The notes beneath the pieces were generated by a model. It did no database searches. It saw only the letters and a program-made list of their open reading frames with translations, and was not told the origin of the DNA. This document shows, piece by piece, positions 48,079-57,323 of a stretch of 64,000 bases of DNA (positions are counted from its first letter, which is position 1; every line of letters starts with the position of its first letter). The position numbers and the translations under genes were made by a program. Where the stretch lies: assembly GCF_003813985.1 (NCBI RefSeq), contig NZ_CP033897.1:496001-560000 (forward strand). The letters run 5' to 3'. Source of the stretch: Corynebacterium gerontici. GTDB taxonomy: Bacteria > Actinomycetota > Actinomycetes > Mycobacteriales > Mycobacteriaceae.

Positions 48079-48489
48079 CTACACCCACAGCGCTGCAAAG
48101 GGTGCTACCGGGATATTTCTAATCACGAACCATGTGCAGAGCGCCCCCAGTGCCACGGATGGCGCCAATGTCCACTGCTCCCAACTTCGCCATGAATAGC
48201 CGAGCCTTCGCGCGCTCCAGGCAACGTAGCTCCACAGCAATAGCGGAATTGCTAATACTGCGAGTGCATTGAAGTGCAGCGCCGCCTGGAGATCGCCTTG
48301 CGTTAATGAATACAGCATGCGCGAGGTTCCGCATCCTGGGCAACAAACGCCAAAGAGTGTTTTGGAAGGACAGGTGGGCATGACGCCGCCAGGGGTAGTT
48401 GGATCGGCGAAATGCACGAATCCTATGACTGCCAGGCCGAGAGCGCCCACGAACAGAGGGCCGCTAAGGCTTTGAATCTTGCTAGACAA
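48079..48489 (-). CDS. DUF2752 membrane protein
   Basis: 136 residues. Three or four transmembrane segments flank the family motif [20 protein letters not shown], with its CPxCGxTR-like core. Function unknown; DUF2752 proteins often neighbour envelope genes. The only start is a TTG at 48489, directly after the lysX stop (TAA-TTG), so it should be translated by coupling with lysX. The end [17 protein letters not shown] fits the family. Confidence 0.8.
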   Translation of the reverse strand: MSSKIQSLSGPLFVGALGLAVIGFVHFADPTTPGGVMPTCPSKTLFGVCCPGCGTSRMLYSLTQGDLQAALHFNALAVLAIPLLLWSYVAWSARRLGYSWRSWEQWTLAPSVALGALCTWFVIRNIPVAPFAALWV

Positions 48490-51400
48490 TTATGTGTTCC
48501 GCTCGCGTCGGTTCGGTTTCACCAGAGGGAAAGCGATGGTTTGTCGAATGTTCTTTTCACAGAGCATCATCACGAGCCTATCGACGCCCATGCCCATGCC
48601 GCCAGATGGTGGCATGGCGTACTCCAGTGCCTCGAGGAAATCTTCGTCGACCTCCATCGCCTCAGGGTCTCCACCTGCCGCGAGCAGGGATTGCGCCACT
48701 AAGCGTTCTCGCTGAATCACTGGATCAATCAACTCGGAATAGGCGGTCGCCACTTCTGCTCCGAAGCAGATCAAATCCCATTTCTCAGCGACTCGCGGAT
48801 CGTGGCGATGTTGACGGGTAAGGGGAGAAACCTCCGTGGGGAAGTCAATGAAGAAGGTAGGCGCGACCGCGCGGCTTTCGGCAAGGGCTTCGTGGAGTTC
48901 GATGATGAGCGCACCTCGGGTGACATTGTCCTCAACGTGCACGCCGTGGGCGCGTGCCAGTTCTTTGAGCTCCTCAATCGGAGTATCAGGCGTCACTGGC
49001 TGGCCAGTTGCCTCCGCAATACCCTCATGCACACTGATCACTCGCCACGGCTTGGCTAAATCCACCTCATGAAGCACACCCTGTGCGTCTTCACCCCGGA
49101 TAATGGTGCTCCCATTGGCCGCCAGGGCAGCATTGATGATGATTCGCCTGGTGAGTTCGCGCATCGAGTTGTAATCGCCGTAGGCCTGGTACGCCTCTAG
49201 CATGGTGAACTCCGGATTGTGGGTGGCGTCGGCACCCTCATTACGGAAGTTTCGCCCGATCTCAAACACGCGATCCACTCCGCCGACCATCAGGCGCTTG
49301 AGGTACAGCTCAGGTGCGATGCGCAGGTAAAGGTCGAGGTTATACGCATTGATATGCGTGATGAATGGGCGCGCATTCGCACCACCGTGGACGGTTTGCA
49401 GGATTGGCGTTTCAACTTCTAAGAATCGCTGCTCCAACAGCGTGTTGCGGATTGCTTGGATCACCGCGCTTCGAGCCTGCAGCACGTGCCGTGCCTCCGG
49501 ATTTGTGATGAGGTCAAGGTAGCGGCGGCGCACCTTGACTTCTTCGTCCGCAAGCGTGCCTCTCGGAATGGGGCGCAAAGCTTTGGATGTGACACGGATC
49601 GAGTTGGCCACCACGCTGCGAGTGCCATTTCTCGAGCGCCCAATAACACCTTCGACGCCGACATGGTCGCCAACAGAAACCTGACGGCGAAGTTCCCGTA
49701 GTGACTGTTTGCCAACGTGATCAGCCTCGATCAGGATTTGCAGTTCCGAGTTCCAATCCCGCAGCTTATAAAACTGCACACCACCGTGATCACGAATCGT
49801 GATAACACGGCCAGCGGTGCTCAACGCAGTGCCTTCGCTGGCATGTGCTGCCGCTCCAAGATCGCACTGCCGAAGAAAATCAGTGGGATAGGCTTCAACG
49901 CCTCTGTCGAGCATCCGCTGGCGCTGGTGTAACTTCTGCTGTACTTGTTGCGGATACTTCACCGCAGGCAGTGCCGGTGTTGTGTCCTCGAGGAAGGCTA
50001 GAATCGCGGGATTGTCGGCATCATAGCGCGGTTGCTGGGAGGCGCCTTCGCGGATAAAGGGTAGAGAAATTTGCCCCTCGGCGATGGCAACGGCCAGGCC
50101 AATGGTGGCAATGTCGCTGGAATCGCGCCAACACAGATAGCGGGTCTGCCACGTTGGTTGATACTTCATGTTGGAGCGGTACAGCTGCTCGATCTGGAAC
50201 TTTTGGGACATGAAGCCCACCACCGCGCGGTTGATGCGCTGAGTCATAGTGGCACCGACATCCTCACCAGCCTCGATGGTTTCGCGTAAGAAGGCGAAAT
50301 TCAAAGAAACTCGCTGTACGCCTACTTCCCTGGCCTGCAAAAGTAGCGATGCCACCATAAATTCGGTGACGCCACTACCTGCATTTTCGAGGTCGCGGCG
50401 CATGACGTCCAGGGATAGCCCAGCGTTGCCCCAGGGGACGAAGGAGAGCAAACCTCGAGTTTCCCCCTCGTTGTCCAGTGCCTCAACGAATACGCAGTCA
50501 CCATCCAGGGGATCCCCCAGACGGCCCAGCGCCATAGAGAAGCCACGCTCGTCCCCGTGTTGGCGCCAGCGATCGGCAAAGGAAATCAGGCGCTGCATTT
50601 CTGAGTTGCTGATGTCTTTGTGGCGGCGAATCCGCGCGCTATACCCCTGTTCAATCAGCTTCTGATGGGCATGGCGAACGTCGATAAGCTTGGAATCGTT
50701 GAGGTTGAAATTCTTGGTATGGATGACCGACTCATCGCCAAGCGCGCGAACCTTAAATCCTGCTCGTGCATACGCGCGTGCTGCCTCAGCGCAGGTGCCC
50801 ACAACGGCGGGGGCGAGGCCTTTCTGATTTGCGTGCTCGACGAAGGCGCGGATCGCTGCATCCCAGTGATCCTTCGGACCGATCGGATCCCCCGCAGCCA
50901 GGCAAGAATCCATGACGTTGCGGTAAGCAACAGCCGCCTTGTCGGATTTGGCAAAGATCACGCCCTTGTCCCTGCGGGTAGCAAAATATCCCAGGGAATC
51001 GGCTTCCTGTTCGCTTTGCTCACGAAGAAGGGTGCGAAGCTTGAGCTCGGCAGCGAGATCCTGAACATCGGTCTTACCCCTTGACCACAACAACATCACC
51101 GCAGTGACAATGATGGTGATCAACGTGCCACCTGCGAGCACTGCTTGCACCTCAGGAACGAAATCGTCGGCGGGGAGAGTGAGCTGGCGAATCAGCTTGC
51201 CAAAGTGCAGGCGGTTATGGCCCACGTTGTTCATCACCATCGCGGTGCACAGCGCGATAGTGGCCGTCAGCAACATTCCGAGTGTCGCTGTGAGAAGAGC
51301 CCGGCGCAACGAACGCTCCGCGAGCGGGGCTTGGTAGCGCTTGCGTGCACGAATCAACGCGATAAACAACGTCAGAAGAACGGCAGTGAGGACACTGATT

Positions 51401-51732
51401 TGGATGAGGTCCTCGACCGTGACGAAGCTCCGGATATCTTCAAAGATCACCGCGGCTGCGAACAACACGATTGCTGCGCTGATGATCTCAACGGTGAAAA
51501 AGAGAAACGCGAACCAATAACCAATGCGCTTGTGACGAACCAGTGCATGGCCACTGATCAGCAGGAAGAGGGCACCGAGCAAGCTTGAACCTGAAATCGG
51601 GAAGATGAAATCGAGCACGGCGCTCAAGCGCTGCACCCACTGAGCCTCACCAAAAAGGTTAAACGCCACTACAGCAAATGCGGTGAAGAAAAAGTAGCCA
51701 GGGATGATGCGTTCAAGCTTTGATGCTTTCAA
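48490..51732 (-). CDS. lysX: Bifunctional lysylphosphatidylglycerol synthase / lysyl-tRNA synthetase
   Basis: 1080 residues. The N-terminus has about six membrane helices, then a DUF2156-type transferase domain (about 220-540; RDKGVIFAKSDKAAVAYRNV, VPWGNAGLSLDVMRRDLENA). An OB-fold domain (VITIRDHGGVQFYKLRD) and a class II lysyl-tRNA synthetase core follow (RFLEVETPILQTVHGGANAR, GMGMGVDRLVMMLCE as motif 3). In mycobacteria LysX adds lysine to phosphatidylglycerol and lowers sensitivity to cationic peptides. Start is a TTG at 51732 with AGAGGT 8 bases upstream. It is placed between two accD paralogues, which are adjacent in C. glutamicum as I recall. Confidence 0.93.
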   Translation of the reverse strand: MKASKLERIIPGYFFFTAFAVVAFNLFGEAQWVQRLSAVLDFIFPISGSSLLGALFLLISGHALVRHKRIGYWFAFLFFTVEIISAAIVLFAAAVIFEDIRSFVTVEDLIQISVLTAVLLTLFIALIRARKRYQAPLAERSLRRALLTATLGMLLTATIALCTAMVMNNVGHNRLHFGKLIRQLTLPADDFVPEVQAVLAGGTLITIIVTAVMLLWSRGKTDVQDLAAELKLRTLLREQSEQEADSLGYFATRRDKGVIFAKSDKAAVAYRNVMDSCLAAGDPIGPKDHWDAAIRAFVEHANQKGLAPAVVGTCAEAARAYARAGFKVRALGDESVIHTKNFNLNDSKLIDVRHAHQKLIEQGYSARIRRHKDISNSEMQRLISFADRWRQHGDERGFSMALGRLGDPLDGDCVFVEALDNEGETRGLLSFVPWGNAGLSLDVMRRDLENAGSGVTEFMVASLLLQAREVGVQRVSLNFAFLRETIEAGEDVGATMTQRINRAVVGFMSQKFQIEQLYRSNMKYQPTWQTRYLCWRDSSDIATIGLAVAIAEGQISLPFIREGASQQPRYDADNPAILAFLEDTTPALPAVKYPQQVQQKLHQRQRMLDRGVEAYPTDFLRQCDLGAAAHASEGTALSTAGRVITIRDHGGVQFYKLRDWNSELQILIEADHVGKQSLRELRRQVSVGDHVGVEGVIGRSRNGTRSVVANSIRVTSKALRPIPRGTLADEEVKVRRRYLDLITNPEARHVLQARSAVIQAIRNTLLEQRFLEVETPILQTVHGGANARPFITHINAYNLDLYLRIAPELYLKRLMVGGVDRVFEIGRNFRNEGADATHNPEFTMLEAYQAYGDYNSMRELTRRIIINAALAANGSTIIRGEDAQGVLHEVDLAKPWRVISVHEGIAEATGQPVTPDTPIEELKELARAHGVHVEDNVTRGALIIELHEALAESRAVAPTFFIDFPTEVSPLTRQHRHDPRVAEKWDLICFGAEVATAYSELIDPVIQRERLVAQSLLAAGGDPEAMEVDEDFLEALEYAMPPSGGMGMGVDRLVMMLCEKNIRQTIAFPLVKPNRRERNT

Positions 51733-51780
51733 GAACAGTGACCTCTGTGTATCTGGGTGATCTGTCGGGCAAAATAATAG

Positions 51781-51807
51781 CCCCCAAGTGTAGTGCTCAC
51801 TTGGGGG
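51781..51807 (-). terminator. Terminator downstream of the dispanin-like gene
   Basis: CCCCCAAGTG (51781-51790) and CACTTGGGGG (51798-51807), loop 7 bases; the minus strand continues CTATTATTTTG. It isolates the gene from lysX. Confidence 0.9.
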
Positions 51808-51825
51808 TGAAGGTAGGGGATGGCT

Positions 51826-52152
51826 TTACTCGGACAGGTATCCCGTATACGCCAACGCGATGTAGATACCACCAACGATCAGGCCGCCGATGAGGCCAAT
51901 GAGCATCATCTTCTTTGCCCGCTCGGAGTTTTGCTCCGCGCCTGCATAGTCACCGGCGTTCCATGCGCTGCCAGACTTAGAGGAGAACACGATACCCGCA
52001 ATGCCGAAGGGGAGGCAGCAGAACAACGTGATCAAAATGTTCCACACCAGATACGTCTTTGGCTGCGTCATGGGCGCACCAGCGTAGCCGGTATTGTATG
52101 CGTCATAGCCCTGTGGCTGTTCTTCGGGATTCGGCTGATAGGGGTTCGTCAT
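51826..52152 (-). CDS. Dispanin (CD225)-like two-helix membrane protein
   Basis: 108 residues. A Pro/Asn/Gln/Tyr-rich cytoplasmic tail (TNPYQPNPEEQPQGYDAYN) precedes the CD225 core KTYLVWNILITLFCCLPFG with IAGIVFSSKSGSAWNAGDYA, and a second helix LIGLIGGLIVGGIYIALAY near the end. The CCLP-G-A and sA...ygA patterns are those of bacterial dispanins; their role is unknown. ATG at 52152 with AAGGAA directly upstream; a strong terminator follows, so it is monocistronic. Confidence 0.85.
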   Translation of the reverse strand: MTNPYQPNPEEQPQGYDAYNTGYAGAPMTQPKTYLVWNILITLFCCLPFGIAGIVFSSKSGSAWNAGDYAGAEQNSERAKKMMLIGLIGGLIVGGIYIALAYTGYLSE

Positions 52153-52209
52153 GGGTTCCTTTGCTTTGTGTTCGGAGTCTTTTCCGTCACATTTTAGCAG
52201 TGATGTTCC

Positions 52210-53841
52210 TTATAGCGGGATATTCCCGTGCTTGCGGGCAGGGCGCTGCACGTGCTTATTGCGCAGTAAACGAAGGTTTCGGCTAATCTGGCCGCGGGTT
52301 TCGCTGGGGAGGATGACCGCGTCGATGAGGCCGCGTTCGGCCGCCAGATAGGGATTGAGCATGTGATCTTCATATTCGCGCTCGAATGCGGCGGAGAGCT
52401 CAACAATGTCAACGCCGTCTTCCGCTGCTCGTAGCAGTTCCTTGCGGTACAGGAAGCCCACTGCCCCTGCGGCGCCCATCACGGCGATTTGGGCGGTTGG
52501 CCAGGCCAGGTTGACGTCGGCGCCCAAGCCCTTAGACCCCATCACGCAATAAGCGCCGCCATAGGCCTTGCGCATGGTGACGGTGATTTTGGGAACGGTG
52601 GCCTCGCCATAGGCGTAGAGCAGCTTGGCACCACGGCGCAGGATGCCGTCATGTTCCTGACCAGCGCCGGGGAGGAAACCGGGGACGTCGACAAGCATGA
52701 CAATCGGGATGTTGAATGCATCGCAGGTCCGGATGAAGCGGGCGGCCTTTTCGGATGCGTTGATGTCCAGGCAGCCGGCAAATTGGGTGGGTTGGTTTGC
52801 CACAAAGCCGATGGATTCGCCCTCGATGCGTCCGAAGGCAGTCACCACGTTGTCAGCGCGTCCTTCTTGAATTTCCAAATAATCGCCATCGTCGGTCAGG
52901 CAGCTGATCACGTCGCGGACATCGTAGGGAACGGTTGGGGAGTCCGGGATAATGTGATCGAGTGCGAGATCGTCGGGGTTGAGATTCGCCTCGATGCTGC
53001 CCTCTTCATGTTCATAATTTTCGCGTGGAGCCGTGGTGCGATTGTTGGAGGGGAGAAAGCTCACCAAATCGGAGACGAAGTCGAGCGCATCTTCATCGCT
53101 GGCGGCCGTGTAATGCGAGTTGCCGGCTTGTTCCAGATGCACACTGGCGCCGCCGAGTTCCTCCTGGGTGATCATTTCGCCAGTCACGGTCTTGATGACG
53201 TCGGGCCCGGTGACGAACATCTTGGAGGTCTCGTCGACCATAACCACGAAATCCGTTAGCGCGGGGGAATAGGCGTTGCCGCCCGCGCAGGCGCCCATGA
53301 TCACGGAGATTTGGGGCACCACGCCAGATGCCTTGATGTTTTGGTAGAAAGTTTGCGCGATGAGGTCGAGTGAAACCGCGCCGTCTTGGATGCGCGCGCC
53401 CGCGCCTTCGTAGAGGCCGATCAGCGGGCGGCCGGTGGTGACGGCTAACTCCATGATCTTGATCATCTTCTCGCCGTAGACTTCGCCAAGCGCCCCGCCA
53501 AACACGGTGCCGTCCTGGCTGAAGATGCACACTTCCCGGCCATCGATGGTGCCCCAACCGGTGACGATGCCGTCGGTTACTGGGCGTCGGCTTTGCATGC
53601 CGAAGGCGAAGGTGCGGTGGCGGGAGAGTTGGTCCGTTTCGATGAAGGAGCCTTCATCGAGCAGATAGTCAAGGCGTTCGCGGGCGGTGAGTCGGTTTGC
53701 CTTGCGCACCCGCTCAAGCGCGGCCTCACCCATGGGCTCGGCTGCTTCGCGTCGGCGATTTTTGAAGTCGGCGATCTTTCCGGCGGTGGTGGTGAGATCC
53801 TTCAGCGCCTCAACGTCAACAAAAGGTGAGGAAATAGTCAT
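52210..53841 (-). CDS. accD1: Acetyl-CoA carboxylase beta subunit (DtsR1-type), next to birA
   Basis: 543 residues, same fold and length as the paralogue at 46322 but clearly diverged in the first 40 residues. Key blocks are [80 protein letters not shown] and [20 protein letters not shown]. The position beside birA matches dtsR1/accD1 of C. glutamicum, the acetyl-CoA carboxylase subunit controlled by FasR there; the symbol is by synteny only. The ATG has TAAGAT ending 8 bases upstream and no ribosome binding site. Confidence 0.93.
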   Translation of the reverse strand: MTISSPFVDVEALKDLTTTAGKIADFKNRRREAAEPMGEAALERVRKANRLTARERLDYLLDEGSFIETDQLSRHRTFAFGMQSRRPVTDGIVTGWGTIDGREVCIFSQDGTVFGGALGEVYGEKMIKIMELAVTTGRPLIGLYEGAGARIQDGAVSLDLIAQTFYQNIKASGVVPQISVIMGACAGGNAYSPALTDFVVMVDETSKMFVTGPDVIKTVTGEMITQEELGGASVHLEQAGNSHYTAASDEDALDFVSDLVSFLPSNNRTTAPRENYEHEEGSIEANLNPDDLALDHIIPDSPTVPYDVRDVISCLTDDGDYLEIQEGRADNVVTAFGRIEGESIGFVANQPTQFAGCLDINASEKAARFIRTCDAFNIPIVMLVDVPGFLPGAGQEHDGILRRGAKLLYAYGEATVPKITVTMRKAYGGAYCVMGSKGLGADVNLAWPTAQIAVMGAAGAVGFLYRKELLRAAEDGVDIVELSAAFEREYEDHMLNPYLAAERGLIDAVILPSETRGQISRNLRLLRNKHVQRPARKHGNIPL

Positions 53842-53849
53842 GTTTTAGG

Positions 53850-53855
53850 ATCTTA
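53850..53855 (-). promoter_or_regulatory. -10 element of accD1 (leaderless)
   Basis: TAAGAT on the minus strand, 8 bases before the ATG at 53841. Confidence 0.5.
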
Positions 53856-54011
53856 TGCTTCAAGAGCTGTCGTTTCCATAACCAAATAACATTTAGGAAT
53901 GTGATTATCGGCACTAAATCACCTGACCTGCACTTTCTGGGGTGAAAATATTTCCCCTGGGTGCTTCGGCATGGGTTGAGGATCGGCAAGACCGAATCGC
54001 TTACAGCCAAT

Positions 54012-54017
54012 TAGGAT
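54012..54017 (+). promoter_or_regulatory. -10 element of birA (leaderless)
   Basis: TAGGAT ends 8 bases before the ATG at 54026. Together with the accD1 element it makes a 184-base divergent promoter region. Confidence 0.5.
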
Positions 54018-54025
54018 GAATTGGC

Positions 54026-54844
54026 ATGAGCCAGGATCCACGCACACCGCTGAACGTTACCGCGCTGAGGAGAGCGCTCGACGGCTTGTATGCGCGAGTC
54101 GAACACGTTGAAACAACCGGTAGTACCAATTCAGACCTCGTAGCAATGGCCCAGCAAGGTGCACCGGCGTGGACGGTCCTGCTGGCCGAACACCAAACTC
54201 AGGGTCGTGGCCGCATGGGTCGTCGTTACGAGGCGCCCACCGGAGCCCAACTCACCTTGTCGTTATTATTGCGCCCGCCGCAGGAAGCGGTGCAACGCCT
54301 GGGACTCATGCCGTTGGCGACAGGTTTAGCGCTTGTCGACGCCCTGCCTGCCGATTCGGGCGTTGCCGTGAAGTGGCCCAACGATCTCATCATTGAGTCC
54401 CGGAAGCTGTGCGGCATCCTGGCAGAAGCCGTCAGCCTCAGTGACCCCGCAGTGGTCATTGGCTTGGGGCTGAATACTTCGCTTCGCCGTGAGGAACTCC
54501 CAGTGCCCCACGCAACGAGTCTTGAGCTTGAGGGGATCGAATATGAGCGCAATGATCTCGCGGCCAAGGTGCTCAAAGCGCTGCACCATCGCCTGCACCA
54601 ATGGCAGGACAACGATCCCTCCATGCTGGATGATTATCGCGCCCACTGTGCCACCATCGGAACGGAGGTCCGGGTGATCCTTCCGGGCGATCGCGAGCTG
54701 CTTGGCACTGCAGTTGGCGTGAGCGACGGGGGACAATTGTTGGTAGACACTGGCGATGAGGTACAGGAGTTGAGCGCGGGGGACGTCTTTCACCTTCGTG
54801 CCCAATCCGGCGGCTACACAGCAACTGAGGGAGGAACAAGATGA
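54026..54844 (+). CDS. birA: Biotin--[acetyl-CoA-carboxylase] ligase
   Basis: 272 residues, the short form without the N-terminal DNA-binding domain of E. coli BirA. The biotinyl-AMP loop GRGRMGRRYEAPTGAQL, the KWPNDLIIESRKLCGILAE block and the IGLGLNTS block are all present; a C-terminal beta barrel ends in DTGDEVQELSAGDVFHLR. It attaches biotin to the lysines of AccBC and Pyc, both encoded in this window. The next gene overlaps its stop by 4 bases. Confidence 0.96.
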   Translation: MSQDPRTPLNVTALRRALDGLYARVEHVETTGSTNSDLVAMAQQGAPAWTVLLAEHQTQGRGRMGRRYEAPTGAQLTLSLLLRPPQEAVQRLGLMPLATGLALVDALPADSGVAVKWPNDLIIESRKLCGILAEAVSLSDPAVVIGLGLNTSLRREELPVPHATSLELEGIEYERNDLAAKVLKALHHRLHQWQDNDPSMLDDYRAHCATIGTEVRVILPGDRELLGTAVGVSDGGQLLVDTGDEVQELSAGDVFHLRAQSGGYTATEGGTR

Positions 54845-55308
54845 TTCGCATTTCGCCAGATGAAGAAATTCGCGCGGACATCACAGCCGGCTTCGGAGCT
54901 TTGCTCTATCCAGTGCTGGAACTCATCGTGATCACCGGGGTGTGCTGGATGGCAATCGGCTGGATGGATCGTGACCAAACCTTCCTTGATCCAGGATCGC
55001 TCATGCGCAATGGTGTCGTGGCGCTGTGGTTCGTGCTGGTGTTGCTTCGTTTCGTCCTACCAGTGGTGGCTGCACGCCGTCGGCGCATCATTGTGACAAA
55101 TCAGCGCATCATCGCCCGCGATGCTGGGCTTGGTTCTCGTGTCGATGCCATTTATCTTTCCTCCATTCGCCACGTTGGGCGTAAGCGAAAGGACATTACG
55201 TTATCTGTGGCAGGGCTCGACCACCTGGTGTTGCTGGAATCAGTACCAAAGGCGAAGTTGGTAGCTTTGAGAATCGAAGAGGGCATCACGCAACCGGTGG
55301 TCTTCTAG
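54841..55308 (+). CDS. PH-domain (DUF304) membrane protein
   Basis: 155 residues. Two transmembrane helices (LLYPVLELIVITGVCWMAIG and VVALWFVLVLLRFVLPVVAA) are followed by a bPH domain: RRIIVTNQRIIARDAGLGSR and DAIYLSSIRHVGRKRKD. Function unknown. The ATGA overlap with birA shows translational coupling; the pair is common in corynebacteria. Confidence 0.85.
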   Translation: MIRISPDEEIRADITAGFGALLYPVLELIVITGVCWMAIGWMDRDQTFLDPGSLMRNGVVALWFVLVLLRFVLPVVAARRRRIIVTNQRIIARDAGLGSRVDAIYLSSIRHVGRKRKDITLSVAGLDHLVLLESVPKAKLVALRIEEGITQPVVF

Positions 55309-55352
55309 CGCCATTTTGGGGGAGCGTCTTCGGGAGGGTGAAAGGCACTGCG

Positions 55353-55358
55353 TATAGT
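55353..55358 (+). promoter_or_regulatory. -10 element of purK (leaderless)
   Basis: TATAGT ends 7 bases before the GTG at 55366. It overlaps the alternative GTG at 55357, so the later start is preferred. Confidence 0.55.
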
Positions 55359-55365
55359 GAGCGGC

Positions 55366-56589
55366 GTGAATGAGGTAGAACACCCCGCCCACGCCCCAGG
55401 TGCTCCCATCGTGACTGTGATCGGTGATGGGCAGCTCGCACGAATGATGCAAACGGCAGCGATCGAACTGGGATGTTCGCTACGTCTGCTCGCTGGTTCA
55501 CGAGATGCCAGTGCGGCTCAGGTGTGTGCAGACGTACTGCTGGGGGATTTCCGCAACCTTGCAAGTGTACGTGAAGCGGCTGCGGGAAGCGACGCGATCA
55601 CCTTCGATCATGAGCACGTGCCAAACGAACACCTGGATGAGCTGATCGCCGAGGGCTTCAATGTGCAACCTCAGCCCGAGGCCCTCATTTTTGCCCAAGA
55701 CAAGCTGCTCATGCGCAAGAAGCTGCGCGAGGTCGGCGCACCCGTTCCGCCCTTTGCCGCGATCGAATCGGTAGATGATGGGCTGGCGTTCTGGGACGCC
55801 GTCGAAGGCCAGGTCTGCTTGAAGGCGCGCCGGGGTGGCTATGACGGCAAGGGGGTATGGTTCCCCGGCCAGCGCGAGGAGCTGCGGGAGCTGGTGAGTT
55901 CATTGCTCGAAGCCGGCACCCCGCTGATGGCTGAAAAGAAAGTTGCGTTGCGCGGTGAGCTATCGGCGATGGTGGCTCGCACGCCCTCGGGAGCAACCCA
56001 GCCGTGGCCTGTAGTGGCATCAGTCCAAGAAAACGGAGTGTGCGCCCAGGCCACCGCGCCCGCGCCAGGCATCGATGCCGAACTGAGACGCCGAGCGGAG
56101 ACACTTTCGATAGATATTGCCCGAGAGCTCGGGGTTACCGGCGTGCTCGCAGTCGAACTGTTCCTGAGTGAGGACGAAAATGGCCAAGCGGATATCAGTA
56201 TCAATGAGTTAGCCATGCGCCCGCACAACACCGGACACTGGACCCAGGACGGCTGCATAACCAGTCAATTTGAACAGCATATCCGCGCAGTTTTGGATCT
56301 CCCGCTGGGGGCCACGAACACCACGGCGCCCTACACTGTGATGGCAAATGTACTTGGTGCTGAGCGGGATCCATCTATGCCCATGGCCGATCGTGTAGCC
56401 AAAGTTATGCACGTCGTGCCAGACGCCAAGATTCACCTCTATGGCAAGCAGCACCGCCCGGGCAGGAAGATTGGCCACGTCAATGCGTGCGGCGAAGATC
56501 TAGAGAGCGTTCGCCGACGGGCACAAGCAGCGGCGCACTTTCTGCGCCATGCGCAGTGGCCAGAAGGTTTTGCGCCGGAATCCCTGTAA
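55366..56589 (+). CDS. purK: N5-carboxyaminoimidazole ribonucleotide synthase
   Basis: 407-residue ATP-grasp enzyme of purine synthesis that makes N5-CAIR from AIR, bicarbonate and ATP. Characteristic parts are VIGDGQLARMMQTAAIELG, ITFDHEHVPNEHLDEL, the ATP-grasp block VCLKARRGGYDGKGVWF and SINELAMRPHNTGHWTQDG near the active site. The GTG at 55366 is preferred over the one at 55357. purE follows 15 bases downstream, giving the usual purK-purE operon. Confidence 0.95.
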   Translation: MNEVEHPAHAPGAPIVTVIGDGQLARMMQTAAIELGCSLRLLAGSRDASAAQVCADVLLGDFRNLASVREAAAGSDAITFDHEHVPNEHLDELIAEGFNVQPQPEALIFAQDKLLMRKKLREVGAPVPPFAAIESVDDGLAFWDAVEGQVCLKARRGGYDGKGVWFPGQREELRELVSSLLEAGTPLMAEKKVALRGELSAMVARTPSGATQPWPVVASVQENGVCAQATAPAPGIDAELRRRAETLSIDIARELGVTGVLAVELFLSEDENGQADISINELAMRPHNTGHWTQDGCITSQFEQHIRAVLDLPLGATNTTAPYTVMANVLGAERDPSMPMADRVAKVMHVVPDAKIHLYGKQHRPGRKIGHVNACGEDLESVRRRAQAAAHFLRHAQWPEGFAPESL

Positions 56590-56604
56590 TTCTTAGGAGA
56601 GAAC

Positions 56605-57105
56605 ATGCAAGCACTCGTTGGACTCATCATGGGCTCGGATTCAGACTGGCCCACCGTTGAACCAGCCGCTGAGGTACTGGCGGAATTCGGCATTCCTTTC
56701 GAGGTGGGGGTGGTGTCTGCGCACCGCACGCCGGAAAAGATGTTGGCTTATGCCAAGCAGGCTCACACTCGAGGCATCAAGGTGATCATTGCCTGCGCCG
56801 GCGGTGCAGCTCACTTGCCCGGCATGGTTGCCGCCGCAACGCCGCTGCCAGTGATCGGCGTGCCACGCGCGCTCAAGGATCTTGATGGGATGGACTCATT
56901 GCTCTCCATCGTCCAGATGCCTGCGGGTGTTCCCGTCGCTACCGTTTCTATCGGCGGTGCCCAGAATGCCGGTTTGCTGGCTGTACGAATCCTGGGCGCA
57001 GGGGATGAAGAATTAATCCAGAAGATGGCGGACTACCAAGAGGGTTTGCGCCAGAAGGTGGAAGAAAAAGACGCCGCTTTGCGGCGCAAGCTTATGGGTG
57101 AATAG
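56605..57105 (+). CDS. purE: N5-carboxyaminoimidazole ribonucleotide mutase
   Basis: 166 residues. [20 protein letters not shown], with the phosphate-binding Ser-Asp-Ser-Asp, [16 protein letters not shown] with the catalytic His, and [20 protein letters not shown] are the class I PurE signatures. It converts N5-CAIR into CAIR. AGGAGAG lies 7 bases before the ATG. The stop abuts the stop of the convergent gene at 57106. Confidence 0.96.
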   Translation: MQALVGLIMGSDSDWPTVEPAAEVLAEFGIPFEVGVVSAHRTPEKMLAYAKQAHTRGIKVIIACAGGAAHLPGMVAAATPLPVIGVPRALKDLDGMDSLLSIVQMPAGVPVATVSIGGAQNAGLLAVRILGAGDEELIQKMADYQEGLRQKVEEKDAALRRKLMGE

Positions 57106-57309
57106 TTACTGTCGCCAGCGGCCACGTGCTCGCCATACCACCACGGTGCTAACAACCAAGACCAGTGCCAAAACAGCGGGCCACACCAGCGGCTCTGGCT
57201 GAAAGAGATTCACCACTGCCTGGATAAACGCTAAGAACGAAAAGAACCCCAGAAAACCAAGCAAGGCATCATATAGCAGTGCTTTACGGCTTTCTGGGGT
57301 GTTGCTCAT
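57106..57309 (-). CDS. Small two-helix membrane protein, 67 residues
   Basis: 67 residues starting MSNTPESRKALLYDALLGFL. Two hydrophobic stretches (LLGFLGFFSFLAFIQAVVNL and WPAVLALVLVVSTVVVW) are followed by a basic tail RARGRWRQ. No family is recognised. The ATG at 57309 has TAAACT 8 bases upstream; a TTG at 57315 is weaker. It is convergent to purE with no gap. Confidence 0.68.
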   Translation of the reverse strand: MSNTPESRKALLYDALLGFLGFFSFLAFIQAVVNLFQPEPLVWPAVLALVLVVSTVVVWRARGRWRQ

Positions 57310-57317
57310 GGGCAATG

Positions 57318-57323
57318 AGTTTA
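57318..57323 (-). promoter_or_regulatory. -10 element of the 67-residue membrane protein gene
   Basis: TAAACT on the minus strand, 8 bases before the ATG; it overlaps the end of the ABC permease gene at 57321. Confidence 0.4.
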
